Positions 1 to 5,214 of a DNA stretch of 5,624 nt are shown here, one piece after another. This stretch comes from Neisseria lactamica (GTDB lineage Bacteria > Pseudomonadota > Gammaproteobacteria > Burkholderiales > Neisseriaceae): assembly GCA_001067655.1 (NCBI GenBank), contig JUNU01000303.1, positions 1 to 5,624 of the forward strand. Reading direction: 5' to 3'. The number at the start of each line of letters is the position of its first letter. The stretch's first letter is position 1. The notes under the pieces were generated by a model, which searched no databases, had not been told where the DNA came from, and saw only the letters and a list, made by a program, of their open reading frames with translations. The position numbers and the translations under genes were made by a program.

Positions 1-53
1 ATAGTACGGCAAGGCAAGGCAACGCCGTACTGGTTTAAAGTTAATCCACTATA
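1..53. mobile_element. Correia element (NEMIS/CREE), partial, outer half with terminal inverted repeat
   Basis: The stretch ends in TTAATCCACTATA (41-53). Read on the minus strand this gives TATAGTGGATTAACTTTAAA followed by CCAGTAC, which closely matches the terminal inverted repeat of neisserial Correia elements as I remember it. Inside it are the hairpin arms AGTACGGC (3-10) and GCCGTACT (24-31), also typical of these non-autonomous miniature insertion sequences. The element is cut by the window start, so only about half is visible. The terminal TA at 52-53 would be the target-site dinucleotide. Correia ends are known to contribute promoters and RNase III sites to neighbouring genes; here the next gene is the lipoprotein at 96. 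Confidence 0.8.
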
Positions 54-56
54 TAT

Positions 57-68
57 TTCAGACGACCT
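57..68 (-). repeat. DNA uptake sequence, AGGTCGTCTGAA dialect
   Basis: Perfect 12-mer on the minus strand (TTCAGACGACCT on the plus strand), 3 nt after the end of the Correia element and upstream of the lipoprotein gene. Such sequences are bound by the minor pilin ComP and mark DNA for natural transformation in Neisseriaceae. This spelling is the one reported for N. mucosa-type species. Confidence 0.85.
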
Positions 69-95
69 TTTCCTGTTTAGAACAAGGAATATCCG

Positions 96-635
96 ATGAA
101 AGCCTTTCCAATTCTCTTATCCGCCCTTTTGCTCGCAGCCTGCGGCAAATCCGAAGCCCCTGCCGAACCCGCCCAAAATGCCGCCGAAGCCGCGCCAAAG
201 CCCGCGTTTAAAGTCAAATACATCGACAACAACGCCATCGCAGGCTTGGATTTAGGACAAAGCAGCGAAGGCAAAACCAACGACGGCAAAAAACAAATCA
301 GCTATCCGATTAACGGCTTGTCCGAACAAAACGTCATCCAACTGATCGGCAACCACCCCAACGATTTGGAAGTCATCAGCGGCAAATGTATGGAAACCGG
401 CGACAAAGGCGAGCCTTTGGGCTGGACTGAAAACGGCAAATGCCATGCCTTGTTTGCCAAACTGGTCGGCAACATCGCCGAAGACGGCGGCAAACTGACA
501 AGCTACCTCCTCTCCCATGCCGCCCTGCAACCGTATCAGGCTGGCAAAAGCGGCTATGCCGCCGTTCAAAACGGCCGCTACATCCTCGAACTCGACAGCG
601 AAGGAATGTTCTACTTCCGCCGCCGCCACTATTGA
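96..635 (+). CDS. Uncharacterised lipoprotein
   Basis: 179 aa. The N-terminus is a short lipoprotein signal: Lys2, a hydrophobic core at about residues 4-15, and the lipobox L13-A14-A15-C16, so Cys16 should be lipidated and become the mature N-terminus. An Ala/Pro/Glu-rich linker (about 17-37) follows, then a globular part of roughly 140 residues that I do not recognise. It has two Cys, C98 and C116, both in a Gly-Lys-Cys context, which could form a periplasmic disulfide. The protein ends in a basic RRRHY tail. The start is supported by AAGGAA (84-89), 6 nt before the ATG. The stop lies 17 nt before the deaminase gene, so the two are probably co-transcribed. A start at the weak -10-like TATATT (52-57) at the Correia border is possible but unproven. 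No function can be assigned; the deaminase partner alone does not show a role. Confidence 0.85.
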   Translation: MKAFPILLSALLLAACGKSEAPAEPAQNAAEAAPKPAFKVKYIDNNAIAGLDLGQSSEGKTNDGKKQISYPINGLSEQNVIQLIGNHPNDLEVISGKCMETGDKGEPLGWTENGKCHALFAKLVGNIAEDGGKLTSYLLSHAALQPYQAGKSGYAAVQNGRYILELDSEGMFYFRRRHY

Positions 636-652
636 TCGAGCGGGTGCCACCC

Positions 653-1657
653 ATGACCGTACACACCTTAATCCGCGCCCTGCCTAAAGCCGAATTGCAC
701 GTCCATATCGAAGGCACGTTCGAGCCGGAATTGATGTTCGCCATCGCCGGGCGCAACGGCGTTTCCATTCCCTATGCAGATGTGGACGCCGTTCGCCGCG
801 CTTACGATTTTCACAACCTGCAATCCTTCCTCGATATTTACTACGCAGCGGCGGCGGTCTTGCTCCACGAACAGGATTTTTACGACCTGACCACCGCCTA
901 TTTCGCCCGTTGCCGCGAGGACAACGTCGTCCACACCGAAATCTTCTTCGACCCGCAAACCCATACCGCGCGCGGCGTACCGTTTGAAACCGTCATCAAC
1001 GGCATTACCCGCGCCCGTCTGGAAGCGCAGGGAAAATGGGGCATTTCCAGCAGGCTGATTATGTGTTTCCTGCGGCATTTGAGCGAAGAGTCCGCGTTTG
1101 AAACGTTGGCCCAAGCGCAGCCTTTCAGACGACATATCGACGGCATTGGACTGGATTCGGGCGAACTCGGCAACCCGCCCTCGAAATTCGAGCGCGTCTT
1201 CGCCCAAGCCCGCGCACAAGGTTTTCCCGCCGTCGCCCATGCCGGCGAAGAAGGTCCGCCCGAATACGTTTGGGAAGCGTTGGATTTGTTGAAAGTCGTC
1301 CGCATCGACCACGGCGTGCGCTCCGAAGAAGACGAAACCCTTATGCAGCGCCTGATTGCCGAGCAAATGCCCCTGACCGTCTGCCCATTGAGCAACCTCA
1401 AGCTCAAAGTCGTCGGCGACCTGTCCCGGCACAACCTGCGCCGCATGCTTGAGTGCGGCGTATTGGTTACCGTCAATTCAGACGACCCCGCCTACTTCGG
1501 CGGCTACCTCAACCAAAATTTCATCGAACTTGCCGACGCATTGGATTTGAATGAAGCAGACATCCGCACCTTGTGCAAAAACTCGTTCAAAGCCTCGTTT
1601 TTAAACGAGGAAGAAAAAGTAAAACGGTACGCCGAAATCGACGGCATCCATGTTTAG
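653..1657 (+). CDS. add: Adenosine/adenine deaminase (probable adenine deaminase, ADA-like metallohydrolase)
   Basis: 334 aa, a full-length (beta/alpha)8 amidohydrolase of the adenosine deaminase family. Visible active-site elements are H16-x-H18 in AELHVHIEGT (Zn ligands), SGELGNPP (169-176), H196-A-G-E199-E (Zn ligand His and catalytic Glu), D219-H220-G (catalytic His) and N-S-D277-D278-P (Zn ligand Asp and purine-contacting Asp). The product is a cytosolic purine salvage enzyme giving hypoxanthine or inosine plus ammonia. It is usually annotated add. However, the first motif reads HIEGT, with Glu20 where true adenosine deaminases have the Asp of HLDGA that contacts ribose. From memory the whole sequence also resembles Pseudomonas Pa0148, shown to be an adenine deaminase, so adenine is the likelier substrate. 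I chose ATG 653 because homologues begin just before LPKAELH. An in-frame GTG at 644 is possible, and no good ribosome site precedes either start, which suggests translational coupling to the lipoprotein gene. A terminator follows at once. Confidence 0.93.
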   Translation: MTVHTLIRALPKAELHVHIEGTFEPELMFAIAGRNGVSIPYADVDAVRRAYDFHNLQSFLDIYYAAAAVLLHEQDFYDLTTAYFARCREDNVVHTEIFFDPQTHTARGVPFETVINGITRARLEAQGKWGISSRLIMCFLRHLSEESAFETLAQAQPFRRHIDGIGLDSGELGNPPSKFERVFAQARAQGFPAVAHAGEEGPPEYVWEALDLLKVVRIDHGVRSEEDETLMQRLIAEQMPLTVCPLSNLKLKVVGDLSRHNLRRMLECGVLVTVNSDDPAYFGGYLNQNFIELADALDLNEADIRTLCKNSFKASFLNEEEKVKRYAEIDGIHV

Positions 1658-1659
1658 AC

Positions 1660-1700
1660 ACAAAGCCGACCAGAAAAACAATCCGGTCGGCTTTGTTTTT
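1660..1700 (+). terminator. Intrinsic terminator of the lipoprotein-deaminase unit
   Basis: The perfect 12-bp stem ACAAAGCCGACC (1660-1671) / GGTCGGCTTTGT (1685-1696) has a 13-nt loop and is followed directly by a T run (1696-1700). It begins 2 nt after the deaminase stop codon. It has no uptake sequence in it, unlike many neisserial terminators. Confidence 0.9.
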
Positions 1701-1769
1701 ATCTAAAAATGCAAATCCTCTAACCACAGTCAATTCCCTACCAAACCACTCAACTATCTGCCTGAAATC

Positions 1770-1778
1770 TGTTAAAAT
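1770..1778 (+). promoter_or_regulatory. Probable extended -10 promoter of hscA
   Basis: TGTTAAAAT fits the extended -10 pattern TG-N-TATAAT with one mismatch. No convincing -35 is seen about 17 nt upstream (TCAACT at 1750-1755), as is common for extended -10 promoters. It lies after the terminator at 1660-1700 and predicts a start near 1785 with a leader of roughly 35-40 nt. The position is an inference from sequence only. Confidence 0.5.
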
Positions 1779-1821
1779 ACCGACCTATCCTAATAAATAT
1801 AGCATCAAAAGGCACACAATC

Positions 1822-3684
1822 ATGGCTCTTTTGCAGATTTCCGAACCCGGCATGTCCGCCGCTCCGCATCAACACCGCCTCGCCGTCGGCATCGACTTGG
1901 GTACGACCAACAGCCTGGTTGCCACCGTCCGCAGCGGCAGCCCGGTTTGTCTGACCGATATGGACGGGCGCACCACCCTGCCCTCCGTCGTCCGCTACGG
2001 TGAAGGCGATGCCGTCGAAGTCGGCAAAGCCGCCCTTGCCGCCCAAAAAACCGACCCGCTGAACACCATCAGCTCCGCCAAACGCCTTATCGGCCGCACG
2101 CTTGCCGACCTCGCTCAGGACGCGCAATACCTGCCCTACCGGTTCACGCCCAACGAGCGCGTGGCCGAGCTGAACACCCGCCAAGGTGCCAAAACGCCTA
2201 TCGAGGTGTCGTCTGAAATCCTCAAAGCCCTCAAATCGCGTGCCGAAGAAACTTTAGGCAGCGATTTGGTCGGCGCCGTCATTACCGTTCCCGCCTATTT
2301 CGACGATGCCCAACGCCAAGCCACCAAAGACGCCGCGCGTTTGGCAGGCCTGAACGTCTTGCGCCTCCTTAACGAGCCGACCGCCGCCGCGATTGCCTAC
2401 GGACTGGACAACGCCTCCGAAGGCACGTTTGTCGTTTACGACTTGGGCGGCGGTACGTTCGACGTATCCGTATTGCAACTGACCAAAGGGCTGTTTGAAG
2501 TCAAAGCCACCGGCGGCAACAGCGCATTGGGCGGCGATGATTTCGACCACCGCCTGTTCTGCCACTTACTCGAACAAAACGACCTTTCCAAACTCAACGA
2601 GCGCGACAGCCAGCTTCTGCTTTCCCTTGTTCGCGCTGCCAAAGAACAACTGACCAACCAAACCGAAGCCGTCGTCGAAGCCACGCTTTCAGACGGCCGC
2701 AAAATCCATACCGTCATTACCCGCCAAGAATTTCACCACCTGACGCAAAATCTGGTGCAAAAAACCATAGAGCCGGTCAAACAGGCACTGAAAGACGCGG
2801 GCGTGACCAAAGCCGACATCAAAGGCGTGATTATGGTTGGCGGTTCCACCCGTATGCTGCACGTTCAACAAGCAGTCGCTACCTTCTTCGGACAAACCCC
2901 GCTGAACAACCTCAATCCCGACGAAGTCGTCGCGCTCGGCGCCGCCATACAGGCGAACGTCCTTGCCGGTAACAAAACCGACGGCGAATGGCTGCTGCTG
3001 GACGTTACCCCCTTATCGCTCGGTTTGGAAACCTACGGCGGCCTTGCCGAAAAAATCATCCCGCGCAATTCCACCATCCCCACCGCGCGCGCGCAGGATT
3101 TCACCACCTTCAAAGACGGCCAGACCGCCATGACGATACACGTCGTACAAGGCGAGCGTGAACTCGTTTCCGACTGCCGCAGCCTTGCCAAATTCACCCT
3201 GCGCGGCATTCCGCCCATGACCGCAGGCGCGGCGCGTATCCGCGTTACCTTCCAAGTTGACGCCGACGGCTTGCTGTCCGTTTCCGCCCAAGAACAAAGC
3301 ACCGGCGTACAGGCGCAAATCGAAGTCAAACCTTCCTACGGCTTAGACGACGGCACCATTACCCAAATGCTCAAAGACAGCATGAGCAACGCCGCCGAAG
3401 ACATGGCGGCACGCGCCCGCGCCGAAGCCGTCGTCGAAGCCGAAAGCCTGACCGACGCCGTCAACGCCGCCCTTGAGTTGGATAGCGATTTGCTGGATGC
3501 CGAAGAGCTTGCACAAATCCAGCAAGACATCGCCGACTTGCAAGGTCGTCTGAAAGACGGCAACGCCGAAGACATCCGCTCCGCCGTCGCCAAACTCAGC
3601 CGCAGCACTGACAACTTCGCCGCCAAACGCATGAACCGCAATATCCAACGTGCGCTGACAGGGCAGAGTGTCGATAATATTTGA
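1822..3684 (+). CDS. hscA: Fe-S cluster assembly chaperone HscA (Hsp70 family)
   Basis: 620 aa, against 616 in E. coli HscA. HscA is the cytosolic Hsp70 that, with the J-protein HscB, binds IscU and uses ATP to promote release of its Fe-S cluster. The N-terminus MALLQISEPGMSAAPHQ is nearly that of E. coli HscA, and this distinguishes it from DnaK. Nucleotide-binding domain motifs in order are GIDLGTTNS (23-31), LLNEPTAAAIAYG (182-194), VVYDLGGGTFDVS (204-216) and VMVGGSTR (336-344, ends included loosely). The interdomain linker is LLLDVTPLSLG around 391-401. The substrate-binding beta domain follows, with RAQDFTTFKDGQTAM near 425-440, and then an Ala/Glu-rich helical lid to Ile620. AAAAGG (1807-1812) stands 9 nt before the ATG; the frame is open back to 1573, but the family start and the ribosome site fix 1822. 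It sits alone: hscB and the ferredoxin gene usually found near it are not in the window, and its 3' neighbour is a gene remnant. Confidence 0.97.
   Translation: MALLQISEPGMSAAPHQHRLAVGIDLGTTNSLVATVRSGSPVCLTDMDGRTTLPSVVRYGEGDAVEVGKAALAAQKTDPLNTISSAKRLIGRTLADLAQDAQYLPYRFTPNERVAELNTRQGAKTPIEVSSEILKALKSRAEETLGSDLVGAVITVPAYFDDAQRQATKDAARLAGLNVLRLLNEPTAAAIAYGLDNASEGTFVVYDLGGGTFDVSVLQLTKGLFEVKATGGNSALGGDDFDHRLFCHLLEQNDLSKLNERDSQLLLSLVRAAKEQLTNQTEAVVEATLSDGRKIHTVITRQEFHHLTQNLVQKTIEPVKQALKDAGVTKADIKGVIMVGGSTRMLHVQQAVATFFGQTPLNNLNPDEVVALGAAIQANVLAGNKTDGEWLLLDVTPLSLGLETYGGLAEKIIPRNSTIPTARAQDFTTFKDGQTAMTIHVVQGERELVSDCRSLAKFTLRGIPPMTAGAARIRVTFQVDADGLLSVSAQEQSTGVQAQIEVKPSYGLDDGTITQMLKDSMSNAAEDMAARARAEAVVEAESLTDAVNAALELDSDLLDAEELAQIQQDIADLQGRLKDGNAEDIRSAVAKLSRSTDNFAAKRMNRNIQRALTGQSVDNI
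3543..3554 (+). repeat. DNA uptake sequence inside hscA, AGGTCGTCTGAA
   Basis: Perfect 12-mer in the lid-domain coding sequence, read in frame as part of Q-G-R-L-K. An intragenic copy agrees with the use of this dialect by the host chromosome. Confidence 0.85.
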
Positions 3685-3695
3685 TGGTTAACCGG

Positions 3696-3735
3696 TTTCA
3701 GACGACCTCTAAAAAGCATCAGAGGTCGTCTGAAA
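3696..3735 (+). terminator. Inverted uptake-sequence hairpin after hscA, putative terminator
   Basis: TTTCAGACGACCTCT (3696-3710) and AGAGGTCGTCTGAAA (3721-3735) form a perfect 15-bp stem around the 10-nt loop AAAAAGCATC, beginning 11 nt after the hscA stop. Each arm holds a perfect AGGTCGTCTGAA uptake sequence (minus strand 3697-3708, plus strand 3723-3734). Inverted uptake pairs after genes are regarded as terminators in Neisseria. There is no T run after the stem here, so termination could be weak. Confidence 0.7.
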
Positions 3736-3752
3736 AAATTCAAACCCTATTT

Positions 3753-3764
3753 TTCAGACGACTC
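3753..3764 (-). repeat. Imperfect DNA uptake sequence
   Basis: TTCAGACGACTC on the plus strand is GAGTCGTCTGAA on the minus strand, 11 of 12 matches to the AGGTCGTCTGAA dialect with the 10-base core intact. It is the third uptake sequence within 70 nt after hscA and lies 6 nt before the start codon of the DUF695 remnant. Confidence 0.6.
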
Positions 3765-3942
3765 CATCCTATGCAAAATCCCTCCATACCCCAAGACTGG
3801 AACGTCTATTTCAGCCGCATTGGCGACGCGCCCGCCGCCTTACGCATCAATCTTGCCTTAATCGAAGTCGCGCCGCTGGCAGAGTATCCGCAGCATGTGC
3901 GCGTCAGCATGAAATTGGAACAAACCAACGAACACGGTTTCC

Positions 3943-4053
3943 CGCTTGGGTGCAAACCCTGCCGCCACCACGCAAGAAGGACTGACCGCACTAGACTTTG
4001 CCCGCCTTATGGACTGGCAAAACGTCATCGAGATACTCGAACCATGCCACTAA
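3943..4053 (+). pseudogene. Ankyrin-repeat protein, C-terminal remnant
   Basis: In the frame one base ahead of the DUF695 frame, 3949-4053 reads GANPAATTQEGLTALDFARL followed by MDWQNVIEILEPCH and a TAA stop. This is the pattern of a last ankyrin repeat: G-A-N/D-P at the hairpin, then x-G-x-T-A-L-D-x-A and a second helix. No start codon or upstream repeats remain, so it is the 3' end of a gene whose body has been deleted. The join with the DUF695 remnant lies near 3943-3951. It ends 5 nt before the uptake sequence at 4059. Confidence 0.7.
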
Positions 4054-4058
4054 ACCAT

Positions 4059-4070
4059 AGGTCGTCTGAA
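4059..4070 (+). repeat. DNA uptake sequence, AGGTCGTCTGAA
   Basis: Perfect 12-mer just after the stop of the ankyrin remnant and at the left edge of the AT-rich island. It is the last uptake sequence in the window: none occurs in the island or in the gene after it. Confidence 0.85.
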
Positions 4071-4177
4071 AGGGAACACTAACTGCTTTGTCACAAAATA
4101 CCTGAAGGAAATCTTTAGCGTATATTAACAGAGTACAACATTGGAAATATTTAACTTACAAATTAAGGTTAAAGGTA

Positions 4178-5125
4178 ATGAAAGAATATGAAAATCAGTT
4201 TATTGCTATAAAAGATGCATTAAATCCAAAAGAACCTACTAATAAAAAACAAGTCTTTCCTCTGCGCAATGTTTTAGAATGGTTCGAGGCATCTAGAAGA
4301 GGAGCAAAGATAACCCATAAAATTCGTTATGAATTAGGAAAATATGAGTTAATTACCGAACCAGATTTTGAACAAGCAAACATAAATGGGACTGTTACAT
4401 TTAAAAAGGCCTCATCTAAAACCTCTTCAAATAATTTTAATATAGACCCTAGTCATAAAATTGAGAGACTAGATGCCGCAAATAAAAAACCTATTTCCAT
4501 TACACGAACAGAGCCGCTATCTAAAGCTTTAACTATTATGCTCTTAAATGATTTTTCCCAACTACCTGTTATGCAAAATGAAAGGAGAGTAAATGGTTTT
4601 ATCAGTTGGAAAACTATTGGAGAAAAACTGATTACTACTAAGTCGTTAGATATATCCCAAAAAACTGTTTCAGATTTTATGTCTGAGGATATCATTATAG
4701 TTACTAAAAATGAAACAATTTTCAGTGTTTTAACCAAAATCCCACAAAATGATTTTGTATTAATTAAAGACTCCACAAACAATGAAGAAATTATTGGAAT
4801 TGTAACAGTCAATGATTTAAATGAACAATTTCATTTACTTTCAAAACCTTTCTTACTTATAAGTGAAATAGAAAATGGCATACGCCATATTCTTGATAAA
4901 ATTGACCTATCAGATGAAGGGCTAAAAAAAGCAAAAAAGCCTGATAGTTCAGAAGAAATAGAATCAATTGCTGATCTAAACTTTGGGGGCTATCAAACTA
5001 TTTTAGGTAATTCTGAAATTTGGAAGAGGCTCAATTTAAACCTGGATAGACAAGAATTTATAAAAACACTGGATAAAATTCGTGAAATTAGAAATGATGT
5101 TTGCATTTCGACCCCGATGGTTTAG
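4178..5125 (+). CDS. CBS-pair-HEPN protein, truncated by a frameshift in the HEPN catalytic motif
   Basis: The open frame gives 315 aa. Residues 1-75 form a basic N-terminal module (FPLRNVLEWFEASRRGAKIT, later TEPDFEQANINGTVTF) that I do not name. Residues about 95-155 and 160-220 are two CBS motifs (ALTIMLLNDFSQLPVM and VNGFISWKTIG; VSDFMSEDIIIV and GIVTVNDL), a Bateman module that in other proteins senses adenosine nucleotides. From about 223 a helical domain starts (LISEIENGIRHILDK) and leads to IREIRNDV (301-308). In the frame one base back, the sequence continues MHFDPDGLDKNSIELLEEF, restoring RNDVMH, the RNxxxH motif of HEPN ribonucleases. One base is missing near 5102, so the protein ends CISTPMV. 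With the base restored it would be 341 aa. AAGG (4165-4168) lies 9 nt before the ATG; TATATT (4121-4126) is a possible -10. Composition is very AT-rich, unlike all neighbours, so transfer is likely. A role as a nucleotide-gated RNase in defence or stress is inferred only. Confidence 0.82.
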   Translation: MKEYENQFIAIKDALNPKEPTNKKQVFPLRNVLEWFEASRRGAKITHKIRYELGKYELITEPDFEQANINGTVTFKKASSKTSSNNFNIDPSHKIERLDAANKKPISITRTEPLSKALTIMLLNDFSQLPVMQNERRVNGFISWKTIGEKLITTKSLDISQKTVSDFMSEDIIIVTKNETIFSVLTKIPQNDFVLIKDSTNNEEIIGIVTVNDLNEQFHLLSKPFLLISEIENGIRHILDKIDLSDEGLKKAKKPDSSEEIESIADLNFGGYQTILGNSEIWKRLNLNLDRQEFIKTLDKIREIRNDVCISTPMV

Positions 5126-5202
5126 ATAAAAACAGTATTGAATTACTAGAAGAATTTTCTCATTTTCTTAAATCATTAAGAAAATGTTTAATTGAAAAAT
5201 GA
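5104..5202 (+). pseudogene. Displaced C-terminal part of the HEPN domain
   Basis: Starting at CAT 5104 this frame reads HFDPDGLDKNSIELLEEFSH followed by FLKSLRKCLIEK and TGA (5200-5202). It directly continues IREIRNDV of the preceding frame if one A is inserted between GTT (5099-5101) and TGC, giving GTT-ATG-CAT. It has the catalytic His and the last helix of the HEPN domain, and the same AT-rich composition as the upstream gene. It has no start of its own. Confidence 0.78.
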
Positions 5203-5214
5203 TTTAAATACTAA

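Larger units (their letters stand above)
3771..4082 (+). pseudogene. DUF695-domain protein, N-terminal remnant fused out of frame to unrelated sequence
   Basis: The reading frame gives 103 aa. Residues 1 to about 59 (QDWNVYFSRIGDAPAALRIN, then LALIEVAPLAEYP, ending HGFPL) look like the start of a DUF695 protein, a family of unknown function. From about nucleotide 3945 onwards the frame turns into a Cys/His/Arg-rich string that looks non-coding (GCKPCRHHARRTDRTR). At the same point another frame begins to read as an ankyrin repeat. The rest of the DUF695 domain is therefore missing, and the tail is an accidental reading of a different gene. There is no clear ribosome site before the ATG; the uptake sequence at 3753-3764 occupies the place. 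G+C content is normal for the host. I treat it as a broken gene, although a short protein might be annotated here. Confidence 0.7.

Noticed and set aside
52..57. TATATT at the Correia border as the lipoprotein promoter
   Set aside because: No matching -35 was found at 16-18 nt; kept only as a possibility in the gene entry.
644..652. GTG 644 as start of the deaminase
   Set aside because: It is in frame and would add only V-P-P; the ATG fits the homologues better. Neither has a strong ribosome site, so it cannot be fully excluded.
668..1432. 254-aa open frame on the minus strand opposite the deaminase
   Set aside because: It is the mirror of a conserved gene with GC-rich codon structure; no family motif or ribosome site supports it.
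1573..1821. Upstream extension of the hscA frame by 83 residues
   Set aside because: It crosses the deaminase end and the terminator; the HscA family start and the AAAAGG site fix the start at 1822.
3082..3094. Alternating CG run in hscA as Z-DNA or a variable repeat
   Set aside because: It is too short and is explained by Ala/Arg codons of the conserved TARAQDF segment.
4088..4126. TTGTCA (4088) and TATATT (4121) as a promoter for the CBS-HEPN gene
   Set aside because: The spacing of 27 nt is far too long for a sigma-70 promoter; TATATT alone is weak evidence in AT-rich DNA.
4933..5125. -1 slippage at A-AAA-AAG as a way to rescue the HEPN frameshift
   Set aside because: The shifted frame hits TGA at 4942-4944, long before the deletion point, so slippage there shortens the protein and cannot restore the motif.
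5163..5184. Perfect 9-bp inverted repeat TTTTCTTAA / TTAAGAAAA with a 4-nt loop
   Set aside because: It lies in the displaced HEPN coding tail, the stem is AT-rich and no T run follows; coincidence in AT-rich DNA is likely.
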